A stretch of DNA of 64,000 nucleotides from Pseudomonas matsuisoli (GCF_014647635.1 NZ_BMPO01000009.1:172408-236407); one strand, 5' to 3'. Counted from the stretch's first letter, positions 1 through 9,182 are shown. Numbers and translations: made by a program. The notes: generated from the letters alone by a model not told the origin.

Positions 1-80
1 CTAGGCTGATACCAGCGAGACAATCCGTTGGTGACACGTTCGAGACCTTGATAGTCATCCGCAGGCAGCGCGCTTGTCAT
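1..80 (-). CDS. Partial N-terminus of an unidentified protein, cut by the window edge
   Basis: An open frame starts with ATG at 80 and runs off the left edge, giving about 26 residues beginning MTSALPADDYQ and including GLSRW. It would be divergent from earP with a gap of about 44 bases. No strong ribosome binding site is visible and the fragment is too short to assign to a family, so it may not be a real gene. Confidence 0.3.
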   Translation of the reverse strand, partial: MTSALPADDYQGLERVTNGLSRWYQP

Positions 81-124
81 TTGTGAGCAACGCCGTTGTC
101 CGGCGACCACTTGGGAAACGTACC

Positions 125-1267
125 GTGGCACGTCAGTGGGATATTTTCTGTAGCGTCGTCGATAACTACGGAGATATCGGCGTCACGTGGCGCCTGGCTC
201 GTCAACTCGTCGCCGAACACGGGCAGCGGGTACGCCTGTGGGTGGATGACTTGAGTGCGTTCGCCCGCATCTGCCCGCAGGCAGACTCCAGCGCAACTCG
301 CCAAGAAGTACTGGGCGTACTCGTGTGCGAATGGTCAGCCACCCTCATGATCGATACGCCTATCGACATCCTTGTGGAAGCGTTCGCTTGCCAGTTGCCG
401 GCGAGTATCGAGTCCGTGTTACGGCAGCAACCTCAAGCGCCCTGCTGGATCAACCTTGAATACCTGAGTGGCGAATCCTGGATCGAAGGCTGCCATCGCC
501 TGCCCTCGCCGCAGGCCGGCGGGCTGTCCAAGTATTTTTTCTTCCCCGGTTTCACCGAACGCACGGGTGGCCTGCTTCGAGAGGCGGACCTGCTGCAGCG
601 ACGCGATACGTTCCAGGCCGATCGGGAAGCGCAGGATCAATTCCTCTCGCGCCTGGGTGTAACCCGGCAACCAGGTACACGGCTGATCTCTCTGTTTACC
701 TACGAAAATGCCGCGCTAGCGCCCTGGCTCGATGCACTATGCGACGCCCCGCAGCCAATGCAGCTGCTCGTACCTGAGAGCCGAATACTGCCCGACCTGG
801 TCCGTTGGGCAGGCGCGCCTTTGGAAATGGGCAAACCGCAGCGCCACCGGCAGATCGAAATTCACATCATCCCGTTCGTGAGCCAGCAGGACTACGACCA
901 CCTGCTTTGGTGCTGTGACCTGAATATCGTCCGGGGCGAAGACTCGTTCATACGCGCCCAGTGGGCCGGACGGCCAATGCTATGGCATATCTACCCGCAG
1001 GATGAGGATGCGCACATTGCCAAGCTGGAAGCGTTTCTCGATCACTATCAAAGTGACCTTCCACCGCCAGCCGCAGACGCACTGCGCTCGCTTTGGCTGG
1101 CCTGGAACCGAGCGCAGTTGCCACCTGAGCCATGGAATGCGTCGATGCTGGACGACCCGAGCTGGCTCAGCCATGCCCGCGCTTGGTGCGAGCATTTGAA
1201 TGCACAACACGATCTGGCGACCCAATTGGTTGCGTTCGTTGATACGCATGCTCAACCGCGCCCTTAG
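125..1267 (+). CDS. earP: EF-P arginine rhamnosyltransferase EarP
   Basis: Cytoplasmic glycosyltransferase that moves rhamnose from dTDP-rhamnose to an arginine of elongation factor P, which lets EF-P rescue ribosomes stalled at polyproline. The N-terminus FCSVVDNYGDIGVTWR is the family signature. With the GTG start at 125 its two aspartates fall at residues 13 and 17, the positions I recall for the catalytic aspartates of the family. An RGEDSF motif lies in the C-terminal half. The frame stays open upstream to a TTG at 74, but GTG 125 gives the expected length of 380 residues. efp, the gene for its substrate, follows 102 bases downstream on the same strand. Confidence 0.93.
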   Translation: MARQWDIFCSVVDNYGDIGVTWRLARQLVAEHGQRVRLWVDDLSAFARICPQADSSATRQEVLGVLVCEWSATLMIDTPIDILVEAFACQLPASIESVLRQQPQAPCWINLEYLSGESWIEGCHRLPSPQAGGLSKYFFFPGFTERTGGLLREADLLQRRDTFQADREAQDQFLSRLGVTRQPGTRLISLFTYENAALAPWLDALCDAPQPMQLLVPESRILPDLVRWAGAPLEMGKPQRHRQIEIHIIPFVSQQDYDHLLWCCDLNIVRGEDSFIRAQWAGRPMLWHIYPQDEDAHIAKLEAFLDHYQSDLPPPAADALRSLWLAWNRAQLPPEPWNASMLDDPSWLSHARAWCEHLNAQHDLATQLVAFVDTHAQPRP

Positions 1268-1369
1268 GACCGGACAGCGGACAATCCGCAAGCGGCTGCT
1301 GTGCATTGCGAACAAATTGGCTATAGTACGCGGCCTGTTTTTCCGTCCATTCTGACAACGGATATTCGA

Positions 1370-1936
1370 ATGAAAACCGCACAAGAGTTTCGTGCCGGCC
1401 AAGTGGCCATGATCAACGGCGAGCCCTGGGTCATCCAGAAAGCCGAATTCAACAAGTCCGGCCGCAACGCTGCCGTGGTCAAAATGAAGCTGAAGAACCT
1501 GCTCAACAGCTCGGCGACCGAGACCGTGTACAAGGCCGACGACAAATTCGAGCCTGTGATTCTTGAGCGCAAGGAAGTGACTTACTCCTACTTCGCCGAC
1601 CCGATGTACGTCTTCATGGACACCGAGTACAACCAGTACGAAGTCGAAAAAGATGACCTGGGCGACGCACTGAACTACATCGAAGACGGCATGCAGGATG
1701 TCTGCGAAGCGGTTTTCTATAACGATCGCGTCATTTCCATCGAACTGCCGACCACTATCGTTCGCAAGATCGTCTACACCGAGCCTTCGGCGCGCGGCGA
1801 CACCAGCGGCAAGGTCATGAAGACCGCTCGCTTGGCTAACGGTACCGAAGTCAAGGTTGCCGACTTCTGCGAAATCGATGACCACATCGAAATCGATACC
1901 CGCACCGGCGAGTACAAGTCACGCGCCAAGGTCTGA
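1370..1936 (+). CDS. efp: Translation elongation factor P (Arg32 type)
   Basis: Elongation factor P, 188 residues, the standard length. It binds between the ribosomal E and P sites and promotes peptide-bond formation at proline runs. The frame is open further upstream, but ATG 1370 gives the canonical [17 protein letters not shown] start. The loop tip reads KSGRN, with Arg at residue 32. Arg32 rather than Lys34 marks the rhamnosylated EF-P subfamily and matches earP just upstream. A -10-like TATAGT with upstream TGG lies at 1322-1327, so efp probably has its own promoter. A strong terminator follows. Confidence 0.97.
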   Translation: MKTAQEFRAGQVAMINGEPWVIQKAEFNKSGRNAAVVKMKLKNLLNSSATETVYKADDKFEPVILERKEVTYSYFADPMYVFMDTEYNQYEVEKDDLGDALNYIEDGMQDVCEAVFYNDRVISIELPTTIVRKIVYTEPSARGDTSGKVMKTARLANGTEVKVADFCEIDDHIEIDTRTGEYKSRAKV

Positions 1937-1961
1937 TGACCTTTTCTTTAGCGTGAACGCG

Positions 1962-1990
1962 AAGCCCGTGTCTTGGACACGGGCTTTTTC
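1962..1990 (+). terminator. Rho-independent terminator of efp
   Basis: An 11-bp perfect stem (AAGCCCGTGTC with GACACGGGCTT) with a 3-base loop at 1973-1975 is followed by a T-rich run, 26 bases after the efp stop codon. Confidence 0.9.
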
Positions 1991-2087
1991 GTTTGACCGA
2001 ACGCTACAAATCGTCCGAAGTACGCCGGCGAAAGCTTGCTGGATCGTGCTGCTAACATCCGTCGTTTGAATTACCGAGCATCCCACT

Positions 2088-3470
2088 GTGTCCGACTCCG
2101 CATCGTTCTCCTCTCTGTCCCTATCGCCAGCCATGCAGGCGAACCTTGCGTCGCTGGGCTATACGCAAATGACGCCAATCCAGGCCGCGGCCCTGCCCTT
2201 GATGTTGGCAGGCCGGGACGTGCTAGCGCAGGCGAAGACCGGTAGCGGCAAAACGGCAGCCTTTGGGATTGCGTTATTGCATCAGGTCAATGCGCGTTAT
2301 TTCGGCTGTCAGGGGTTGGTGCTCTGCCCCACTCGCGAGCTTGCCGATCAGGTCGCCAAGGAAATGCGCCGCCTGGCCCGCGCTGCCGACAATATCAAGG
2401 TGCTTACATTGTGCGGGGGGGTGCCGTTCGGGCCGCAGGTAGGCTCACTCGAGCACGGGGCGCATGTCATCGTCGGCACGCCGGGTCGGGTCGGCGAACA
2501 CCTGCGTAAGGGAACGCTGAAGTTGGACGGTCTGCGGACGCTGGTACTCGATGAAGCCGATCGCATGCTCGACATGGGGTTCTACGACAGCATCGCCGAG
2601 ATCATCGGGCAGACGCCGCCGCGCCGGCAGACCTTGTTGTTCTCGGCTACCTATCCGCAGGGAATCCAGCAACTCGCCGCCACGTTTCTGGACAAGCCGG
2701 AAGAAGTGCGGGTGCAATCGCTGCATGACGATCGTCAAATCGAACAACGCTTTTATGAAATCTCACCCGACCATCGCTACGATGCCGTCAAACGGCTCCT
2801 GGCAAGTGTGCGGCCGCAATCGTGCGTTGCGTTCTGCCATACCCGTCAGCAGTGCCAAGAGCTGGTCGACGTGCTTGCTGCCGCCGGAATCGAAGCGCAG
2901 GCGCTGCATGGCGATCTGGAGCAGCGCGAACGTGATCAAACGCTGGCGATGTTCGCCAATCGCAGCCTATCCGTATTGGTCGCCACTGATGTCGCGGCGC
3001 GCGGCCTGGATATCGAGGGACTCGAAGCCGTCATCAACGTCGAGCTGTCGCGCGATCCAGAAGTGCACATCCACCGTATTGGACGCAGTGGTCGCGCCGG
3101 GGAAAAAGGCTTGGCTCTGTCTCTCGTCGCCCCGGCGGAAGCAGCGCGTGCGCAGGCGATAGAAACCCTGCAAAGGAAGCCTCTTCCCTGGTTCCAGCTC
3201 GATGCGCTCCAACCCGGCAAAGGCTCGGCGTTACAGGCGCCGATGCGGACGCTGTGCATTGCCGCCGGCCGCAAGGACAAATTGCGGCCCGGCGACATAC
3301 TCGGTGCATTGACGGGTGATGCCGGTATCGAAGGCGACAAGGTCGGCAAGATCGCGATCTTCGATTTCCAAGCGTTCGTCGCCATCGAGCGCAGTCGCGC
3401 GCAGGACGCGCTCAGAAGACTAAACCAAGGAAAGATCAAAGGTCGCTCGCTCAAGGTCCGCCTGATCTGA
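2088..3470 (+). CDS. dbpA: ATP-dependent RNA helicase DbpA
   Basis: DEAD-box helicase of 50S ribosome assembly that binds hairpin 92 of 23S rRNA. It is 460 residues long, as usual for DbpA. Visible motifs in order are TPIQ (Q motif, residues 29-32), AKTGSGKT (Walker A, 49-56), PTRELADQ, DEAD at 155-158, LFSATYP, and HRIGRSGRAG near 330. The last 80 residues or so, including GDILGALTGDAGIEGDKVGKI, match the DbpA-type RNA-binding domain, which separates it from RhlE or SrmB. The start is GTG at 2088 with only a weak ribosome binding site. It is convergent with the next gene, whose stop lies 3 bases away. Confidence 0.93.
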   Translation: MSDSASFSSLSLSPAMQANLASLGYTQMTPIQAAALPLMLAGRDVLAQAKTGSGKTAAFGIALLHQVNARYFGCQGLVLCPTRELADQVAKEMRRLARAADNIKVLTLCGGVPFGPQVGSLEHGAHVIVGTPGRVGEHLRKGTLKLDGLRTLVLDEADRMLDMGFYDSIAEIIGQTPPRRQTLLFSATYPQGIQQLAATFLDKPEEVRVQSLHDDRQIEQRFYEISPDHRYDAVKRLLASVRPQSCVAFCHTRQQCQELVDVLAAAGIEAQALHGDLEQRERDQTLAMFANRSLSVLVATDVAARGLDIEGLEAVINVELSRDPEVHIHRIGRSGRAGEKGLALSLVAPAEAARAQAIETLQRKPLPWFQLDALQPGKGSALQAPMRTLCIAAGRKDKLRPGDILGALTGDAGIEGDKVGKIAIFDFQAFVAIERSRAQDALRRLNQGKIKGRSLKVRLI

Positions 3471-3472
3471 AG

Positions 3473-4372
3473 TCAGGGCTCCGAGGCGTTCAATGCGGCC
3501 GCCATCGCTTCGCCCGCCAGTCGATGGACGTGTGCCGTTGGATGGACGTCATCGTAGAAGTAGTGGCTGTCAGGATCGTCACATACCCCCGTCGCCTGTA
3601 CCGACCGCTCGATGCAGGCCTTATCCAAAGTAGTGAATCCATAGTGCATTGGCGACCGCATCAGCGGCGCTGAGAACGCAGCGTGGTCGAAAAAGGTCGC
3701 CTTCACGCCCGCTTCTCGCCAGGCGGGAATGAAGCGGCTCAACCGCGCGTTGACGCTATCGCGGAACTCACCCGCCTGAACGGCGCGGCCGTTCTTCACA
3801 ACCATGGGCACCCTTTCTAGATCGCTGGAACCTACGAGCAATACATGCTTCGCACCCGCGTCAATCAGGCGCTGAACGGCATTAATCTGATTGGCAACCA
3901 CAGTGGTCACCAGCGTCTGCAGTGCATCCGGCGAAGGCGTTGTGTGCAACCCGAAAAAATCATTGGCAGACGCGAATAACACGTACAGTGCGCGCGGGTC
4001 CGCATGTGTCGCATGCTCGAGGTATTGCTCCACTTGCGCTTGCATTCCGGTATCGCCGTAGGTGTCCAGCATGGGGTTGTTGTTGAAGCGACCGCTGCGA
4101 GCACCGCCCACTGCATGATTTTCCAACGGCACGGCCAATTTTTCGGCCAGCACCTCGACCGCGGTTTTCCCATTGCTCCAGCGCCCCGCCCAATACGGCG
4201 CGGCGGGCGCTTCGATGGCACCAGGTACGTCGTCTGCGACGAGGCGTTGGCTGAGGGCAAAACTGCGCCCACTGTCGGAATAGCTGTCACCGAAGGCTTC
4301 AATACGGCTATAGGACTGAGCGTGAGCGGATAGGCAGCTGAACAAGACGGCAAACAACAGCGTGAAACGCAT
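3473..4372 (-). CDS. Exported SGNH/GDSL-family lipase or esterase
   Basis: Secreted serine hydrolase of about 299 residues. Starting at ATG 4372, preceded by GGAG seven bases upstream, it opens with a signal peptide (MRFTLLFAVLFSCLSAHAQ). Block I is FGDSYSDSG with the nucleophile serine, a glycine block is GGARSGRFNNNP, the asparagine block is SANDFF, and the C-terminal DDVHPTAH supplies the Asp/His pair. The length fits a small secreted GDSL lipase, thermolabile-hemolysin or acyltransferase-like, without an autotransporter barrel. The substrate cannot be told. An upstream in-frame start at 4414 would bury the signal peptide and is unlikely. Confidence 0.8.
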   Translation of the reverse strand: MRFTLLFAVLFSCLSAHAQSYSRIEAFGDSYSDSGRSFALSQRLVADDVPGAIEAPAAPYWAGRWSNGKTAVEVLAEKLAVPLENHAVGGARSGRFNNNPMLDTYGDTGMQAQVEQYLEHATHADPRALYVLFASANDFFGLHTTPSPDALQTLVTTVVANQINAVQRLIDAGAKHVLLVGSSDLERVPMVVKNGRAVQAGEFRDSVNARLSRFIPAWREAGVKATFFDHAAFSAPLMRSPMHYGFTTLDKACIERSVQATGVCDDPDSHYFYDDVHPTAHVHRLAGEAMAAALNASEP

Positions 4373-4506
4373 CGCTTGACTCCAAATCGAAGGGGTTTGC
4401 AACACACCGCTCACAGGCGACGCACTAATTGACTCGCGTTCATGATCAAGCGATGCGGAACGTTATCGTGGCGACGACGGCCCATATAAGCAAATAGGAG
4501 CACGTC

Positions 4507-5181
4507 ATGACTTTTTCGATCATTGCTCGGTGCCCTCGCAGCGGGCAATTCGGCATAGGCGCGGCAACCGCCATGCCAGCCGTCGGCAAACTTCTCAGCC
4601 ACGCGGCTGCCGGATATGGCGCAGTGGCCACCCAAGCGCAGATCAACCCATACCTTGGCCTCGATGGACTGCGCCTGCTTTGCGAAGGTCACACCGCAGA
4701 GGAGGCCCTGGCGCTGCTGCAGGGTACGGATCCCTGCATGACGCTACGCCAGGTGGCACTGATCGACGCCAACGCAAGGACCGCCTGCTGGACTGGAGAC
4801 GACTGCCTACCCTGGGCAGGTTCACGTCAGGGAGAGGGATATAGCGTGCAAGGCAACCGGCTCGCGGGCAAACACGTCATCGATGCGGTAGCGAATGCAT
4901 TCTTGGACAGGGCCGAACAGCCGTTGATCGAACGTCTGCTGGAGGCCGTGGCGGCAGGAGATGCCACCGGGGGCGACCGTCACGGAGAGTCGTCGGCAAC
5001 GCTTTATGTGGTTGATCAGGAAGCGTATCCGCTCTGGGACATTCGGGTAGATCAACACCTTGATCCAGTGACCGAGTTACGCCGACTGCATGATGTATTC
5101 GCGCGCGAAGTCGTGCCGGAAATCTTGCGTATGCCCACGCGGGCGAACCCAGCCGGTAAGCATGGAGAGGATCAAGTGTAG
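4507..5181 (+). CDS. DUF1028 family protein (Ntn-hydrolase-like)
   Basis: A cytoplasmic protein of 224 residues with the start of the DUF1028 family, MTFSIIARCPRSGQFGIGAATAMPAVG, followed by GAVATQAQINPYLG and GDRHGESSATLYVV. The family adopts an Ntn-hydrolase-like fold and is often found near amino-acid or peptide hydrolases; no reaction is firmly established to my knowledge. AGGAG six bases before ATG 4507 supports the start. It is divergent from the SGNH hydrolase with a 134-base gap that may hold both promoters. Confidence 0.8.
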   Translation: MTFSIIARCPRSGQFGIGAATAMPAVGKLLSHAAAGYGAVATQAQINPYLGLDGLRLLCEGHTAEEALALLQGTDPCMTLRQVALIDANARTACWTGDDCLPWAGSRQGEGYSVQGNRLAGKHVIDAVANAFLDRAEQPLIERLLEAVAAGDATGGDRHGESSATLYVVDQEAYPLWDIRVDQHLDPVTELRRLHDVFAREVVPEILRMPTRANPAGKHGEDQV

Positions 5182-5410
5182 CCCCACCGGGAACAGCAGC
5201 AACGCGGTGAATGCATTGGCATGGGGCATGGTTCGCGCTAGCGGCTGAGCGCCCCCCTGGACGAACACAGGGCATACGCGCCAAGCGCGTCAAATAGCGC
5301 CATTTCAAGGCATGCCGCGAAATTGCTGCCGTACGCCTACTGGCCAATCATCTTGCGAGCGTCAATTTCAATTCAGGGCGAAACGAACGAGTCCGAGCTC
5401 GAAGAAGATT

Positions 5411-5608
5411 ATGGCAGCGTTATTTTCCTGGTTTTCCGACTACCCTGCGGGCGCCGTAATCGCGCTCATCAGTCTGGCCAATCTTGGCGTACTTCTCGCC
5501 GCGTACCGGACCGTCAAACGATTGGAGCTCAAACGCACTCGCAGAAATGCGCAGCAGACCTACCCGCCCGCTGGCGCCGAGGCCGCCTTTCTTCATCACC
5601 ATCGCTAG
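5411..5608 (+). CDS. Small single-pass membrane protein, unknown function
   Basis: A 65-residue open frame starting MAALFSWFSDYPAGAVIALISL. One hydrophobic segment covers residues 12-29 and is followed by a basic stretch (KRLELKRTRRNAQQ) that would sit in the cytoplasm. The ribosome binding site is only GAAGAAG. A strong terminator follows five bases after its stop, which supports expression. The family is not recognised. The frame extends upstream to 5312 without membrane-protein character. Bases 5182-5410 hold nothing else I can identify. Confidence 0.5.
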   Translation: MAALFSWFSDYPAGAVIALISLANLGVLLAAYRTVKRLELKRTRRNAQQTYPPAGAEAAFLHHHR

Positions 5609-5612
5609 ACAT

Positions 5613-5647
5613 AAAAAAGCCGGAAGCGTCTGTCTCCCGGCTTTTTT
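5613..5647. terminator. Bidirectional rho-independent terminator
   Basis: A perfect 11-bp stem, AAAAAAGCCGG with CCGGCTTTTTT, and a 13-base loop. The A-run on one side and T-run on the other make it work for the small membrane protein gene on the plus strand and the convergent transporter gene on the minus strand. Confidence 0.88.
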
Positions 5648-5684
5648 CATCTGCCTGCAAATAGAGAAGCAGGCCGGGATGGCC

Positions 5685-6899
5685 TTAACAGCCCGTTAGC
5701 TTCGCTTCACGGCGCTCGCCTGGAAAGAAGAACGGACGCAAACGCACGCCGACACTATTACCGACGAACGCAGCCACCAGCCAGAGCCACCCGTGCAGGC
5801 TTCCCGACGCGATTCCGCTGAAATAAGCGCCAATATTACAACCATAGGCCAGCCGTGAACCGTAGCCGAGCAGCAGGCCACCCACGACGGCTGCAACCAG
5901 CGAGCGCATCGGGATGTTCAAGTTAGGAGCGAAACGTCCTGCAAGCCCCGCAGCAAGCAAGGCACCAATCATGATACCGATGTCCATTACGGTAGTGACG
6001 TCCTCCCAGACGGGCGAGACCAATGCCTTGGCATTCGCCGGCTGTTGCCAGAACGCCCAACTCGCGACGTCGACACCGATAACATCGAGCGTTTTCGCGC
6101 CCCACAGCGCAAAAGCGGAAGTGATGCCCCAGGGACGACCAGCCAAGGCCAAGGTCGCGTAGTTCAACAAGGCAAGCAGCACCGCGCCCCATACAAGCGG
6201 CCAAGGGCCACGCAGAAAGCGTTGCCACCCTTGGTGCTCGCCAGCCGCGAAGCGCTGCAAGCTCCCATGGCGACGGAGCTCGAGCCGTGCCGAGAGCGAA
6301 GCGATGGCGGCGAATAGCGCCAGGCTAAATATCAATGCTGGAAACAGCCCCATGGTCGTGACGATGGACGTCGGCGGCAAGCTAGGTAGCGCCGACCACC
6401 ATTCGAGGTGATGCGTTGCGAACGTACCACCTATGATGAAGAACAACAGCGTCACGAGCATCCGGGCATTGCCACCGCCCACGGTAAACAAGGTACCGGA
6501 TGCGCAGCCACCGCCGAGCTGCATGCCGATGCCAAAGATGAACGCCCCGACAACGACCGACGTACCAGCCGGTGCGACCAAGCCTCTCACCGGCGTACCG
6601 AACAACGTACCCGCTGCCAGCGTCGGAAAGAACAGCACGACCGCGATCGCGAGCATGACCATTTGCGCGCGCAAACCGGCGCCACGCCGTTCATTGATGA
6701 ACACCCGCCACGCCGAAGTAAAACCGAACGCAGCATGGTATAGAACGAGGCCAAGCGCCCCGCCAACAAGAAACAGCAAGGCCTGCTTGCCACTGACGAC
6801 GAGCGACAGCGCAAGCGTTCCTGCAATCAGCAACCCGATCGCCACCATTGGCGAGTTAGGCCGGTTAGCCGGCGCGGCAGCCGGAAGGGAAAGGCTCAT
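5685..6899 (-). CDS. YeeE/YedE (TsuA-type) thiosulfate/sulfur transporter
   Basis: Inner-membrane protein of 404 residues with about ten hydrophobic segments in two related halves. Each half carries the family cysteine motif: GGGCASGTLF in the first and YGCNIGAYFSG in the second. In TsuA these cysteines line the path along which thiosulfate is relayed. The fused two-half length (about 400) matches TsuA/YeeE rather than the half-size PmpA/PmpB pair. No sulfur-metabolism gene is adjacent, so thiosulfate is an assignment by family. The neighbouring apt gene is divergent, with two short palindromes between them. Confidence 0.8.
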   Translation of the reverse strand: MSLSLPAAAPANRPNSPMVAIGLLIAGTLALSLVVSGKQALLFLVGGALGLVLYHAAFGFTSAWRVFINERRGAGLRAQMVMLAIAVVLFFPTLAAGTLFGTPVRGLVAPAGTSVVVGAFIFGIGMQLGGGCASGTLFTVGGGNARMLVTLLFFIIGGTFATHHLEWWSALPSLPPTSIVTTMGLFPALIFSLALFAAIASLSARLELRRHGSLQRFAAGEHQGWQRFLRGPWPLVWGAVLLALLNYATLALAGRPWGITSAFALWGAKTLDVIGVDVASWAFWQQPANAKALVSPVWEDVTTVMDIGIMIGALLAAGLAGRFAPNLNIPMRSLVAAVVGGLLLGYGSRLAYGCNIGAYFSGIASGSLHGWLWLVAAFVGNSVGVRLRPFFFPGERREAKLTGC

Positions 6900-6912
6900 A
6901 GCAAAAGCACCT

Positions 6913-6968
6913 TTGGAATAACCAACTAAAACGGTCGGCGATTTTACAAGACCAAAGTGCTATTGGTC
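6913..6968. promoter_or_regulatory. Two short palindromes between the transporter gene and apt
   Basis: TTGG-AATAA-CCAA at 6913-6925 and GACCAA-N7-TTGGTC at 6950-6968 lie just upstream of the transporter start. They could be operators for an unknown regulator. Arms of 4 and 6 bases may arise by chance. Confidence 0.25.
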
Positions 6969-7081
6969 AGCCATGTAGCTATTCGCTTTAGTTCTAACGT
7001 TATATGCCGGACGTCGATTCGCTGGAGCCTGAGCTCACCTATGTGCACAATTGGCCCTACACGTTTACCTCAGGCAGCCTC

Positions 7082-7630
7082 ATGATCTTCGATGAAATCA
7101 CGCTCAAACCCTACATCCGTGCGGTTCCAGACTTCCCGAAACCCGGCGTGGTCTTTCGTGATATCACGCCCCTTTTCCAGTCGCCTCGTGCATTCCGAAT
7201 GGTTGTCGATAGCCTTGTGCAGCGCTATGTCGAAACCGAAATCACGCATATTGCTGCGTTGGACGCACGCGGCTTTCTAATTGGGCCGATGCTGGCCTAC
7301 GCACTGAATAAGCCGCTCGTGCTGTTTCGCAAGAAAGGAAAGCTTCCTGCGGAAGCGCTGATGGAAACGTACCAGACCGAATACGGCGACGCCGTTATCG
7401 AAGTGCACAAGGACACGCTCTGCGAAGGTGATTCGGTGCTGCTTGTGGACGATCTCATCGCCACCGGCGGGACGCTCATGGCGGCGGCCAATCTTGTCCG
7501 CCGCATGGGTGCGCACGTCTATGAGGCAGCGGCAATCGTCGACTTACCTGAGTTGGGCGGCTCGCTACGCCTGAACGATGCCGGTATCTCGACATTCAGC
7601 TTGGTTGCATTCGAGCTTTCTGAGCGCTAA
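7082..7630 (+). CDS. apt: Adenine phosphoribosyltransferase
   Basis: Purine salvage enzyme that makes AMP and pyrophosphate from adenine and PRPP in the cytoplasm. ATG 7082 gives 182 residues starting [22 protein letters not shown], matching the length and N-terminus I know for Pseudomonas Apt. The frame is open upstream to 7004, but those 26 residues are not family-like. The PRPP-binding loop [13 protein letters not shown] and the early FRDITPLF motif are intact. It appears to stand alone as a transcription unit. Confidence 0.94.
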   Translation: MIFDEITLKPYIRAVPDFPKPGVVFRDITPLFQSPRAFRMVVDSLVQRYVETEITHIAALDARGFLIGPMLAYALNKPLVLFRKKGKLPAEALMETYQTEYGDAVIEVHKDTLCEGDSVLLVDDLIATGGTLMAAANLVRRMGAHVYEAAAIVDLPELGGSLRLNDAGISTFSLVAFELSER

Positions 7631-7737
7631 ATCGCGGCGGTGCCGAGTACGTGCTCGCCCGTTCTTGGGTATGAATACCGCCTGTGACGTCGGTCACTGG
7701 CAGGTTTATTGCCCTATGTAGAAGCTGAATTTTCGAG

Positions 7738-7755
7738 CGCGCCTGTTCAGGCGCG
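7738..7755. repeat. Short GC-rich palindrome after apt
   Basis: CGCGCCTG-TT-CAGGCGCG is a perfect 8-bp hairpin about 110 bases after the apt stop. It has no T-run, so it is a weak terminator candidate. Otherwise the stretch 7631-8198 holds no gene, tRNA or repeat that I can support. Confidence 0.4.
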
Positions 7756-8198
7756 TTCTAATCGATTTCCTCTCCTGCCTTCAGGTTCTCATTTCGACGG
7801 ATCACCATCGTAGGCGGCCCGTTGTCGACGTTTTCCACGTCTACGTTTTACTTGACCAAGGCTGCATGCTGGCCTGATAGCGAGATTGCGTATTCATTTC
7901 TTCTTAGACTCGACCGCACGTAAAGTAGACGAACAATGACCAAACGGACTTGGCACTTGAAATGCATAGTTGAAATAGCGCCACGCTGATAGACGTGGGA
8001 ATGACGCAATGCGGACGACATCTGTGCGCTCTGTCTCGTCATCGCACTGTCATGAACCGCGCCTAGCATCGTTTGTGCGGCAGGGCAACCGACAGACGGA
8101 ACTTAAGGTTCCCTTGTCCAGTCCGATATCCGCAACGATTACCCAATAAGTATCCATGGCCTTATCAGCCATTCTGCAAGTAGAGAGATAACCGAAAC

Positions 8199-8426
8199 AT
8201 GTCCATTCAACACCAAGCCCAAGTTGCCATGAGCGAACTCGCCGGTGCATTCGCGCCGCTGAATTGCTTGATTCAGGCGCCTGGCAGCAAAGGAAGCTTT
8301 AGCTTCACTATCGTCAACCAACACGGTGTGGTCTGCCATACGCAGCGTCTGTATCCCGACCAATATGTTGGTCAAGGCCGACTGGCACAGATCATCGACC
8401 GTACTCGGAAATCGCTGACCGCTTGA
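8199..8426 (+). CDS. Small DUF3509-like protein
   Basis: A 75-residue protein, MSIQHQAQVAMSELAGAF. The central FTIVNQHGVVCHTQRLYPDQYVGQGRLAQIIDRTRKSL has the layout of Pseudomonas DUF3509 proteins: a strand, an arginine-bearing strand, a Gln/Tyr turn, then a C-terminal helix with an I-x2-R-x-x-x-L pattern. The function of that family is unknown. The ribosome binding site is weak, but a good terminator begins three bases after the stop, which supports a real short transcript. Confidence 0.55.
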   Translation: MSIQHQAQVAMSELAGAFAPLNCLIQAPGSKGSFSFTIVNQHGVVCHTQRLYPDQYVGQGRLAQIIDRTRKSLTA

Positions 8427-8428
8427 AG

Positions 8429-8456
8429 GCCAGCGCTTTCCGCGCTGGCTTTCGTT
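8429..8456 (+). terminator. Rho-independent terminator
   Basis: GCCAGCGC, loop TTTCC, GCGCTGGC, then TTTCGTT. The stem is a perfect 8 bp directly after the stop codon of the small DUF3509-like gene. Confidence 0.8.
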
Positions 8457-8525
8457 CTATACGCCCGACTCTCCCCGCGATGCCTGTTCCCTCTTGATTT
8501 CGCCCATTCGATAACCTCCTATCGA

Positions 8526-9182
8526 TTAATTCAGGGCTTCTTCCAGCCGCAGTAACCTCGCTTCCAGGTCCGTGATACGCGCCTCTAGCTGTTCGATACG
8601 GTCATTATTCGTGGCACCTTTCGATCCACCTGAGCCGTCAGATCGCATCATCGCCAATGCATCGATATCGATAGGTCCGCCCAACGCGTGCATGAAGCGT
8701 TCTTCCCGTTGCCCCGACTGTCTCGGCAGCAAGGTTGCCAAACCGCGGCTTGCGAGACGCTCAAGTTGATGTCGTACGTCATCGGTACCCTCGAACGCGT
8801 GCATTCGGCTACTCCGTGTCAACAATTCACCGAGCGTTTGTGGCCCTCTGAGCAATAGCAGCCCGAGTAAGACGACCTGCGGAGCCACCAACCCTAACGT
8901 CTTCTCAGCGCGCTGCTCCCATCGGTCGGCGCGATTCCCCATGACTAAACGAACCAGTCCGCGCTCTTCCAGCTGACGCAGTGCCATACCCGCTTCGCCC
9001 TGCTGGATATTCATTACCGGCTCACGACTGGTTTTCTGGTTCGCGGCGAGGAGTACGGCGTTGAGCGTAAGCGGATAGCTTTCGGGAGTGGTCAGCTGCT
9101 TTTCGATCAGGCAGCCCAACACGCGGAGCTGTACCGCGGTCAGAGGATCTTCGTGAAAAGGCACAGCTTTTTCGTCTGTCAT
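8526..9182 (-). CDS. yceH: YceH/DUF480 (UPF0502) protein
   Basis: A 218-residue cytoplasmic protein of the YceH family. It has two winged-helix-like halves: [30 protein letters not shown] near the N-terminus, and [22 protein letters not shown] in the middle. A C-terminal coiled coil ([21 protein letters not shown]) ends it. The family's role is not settled. ATG 9182 is chosen over an upstream in-frame start at 9200 because GGAG lies six bases before it. Confidence 0.88.
   Translation of the reverse strand: MTDEKAVPFHEDPLTAVQLRVLGCLIEKQLTTPESYPLTLNAVLLAANQKTSREPVMNIQQGEAGMALRQLEERGLVRLVMGNRADRWEQRAEKTLGLVAPQVVLLGLLLLRGPQTLGELLTRSSRMHAFEGTDDVRHQLERLASRGLATLLPRQSGQREERFMHALGGPIDIDALAMMRSDGSGGSKGATNNDRIEQLEARITDLEARLLRLEEALN

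Noticed and set aside
980..1885. 301-residue frame antisense to earP and efp
   Set aside because: Both genes on the plus strand are certain; the antisense frame spans their junction without any family feature.
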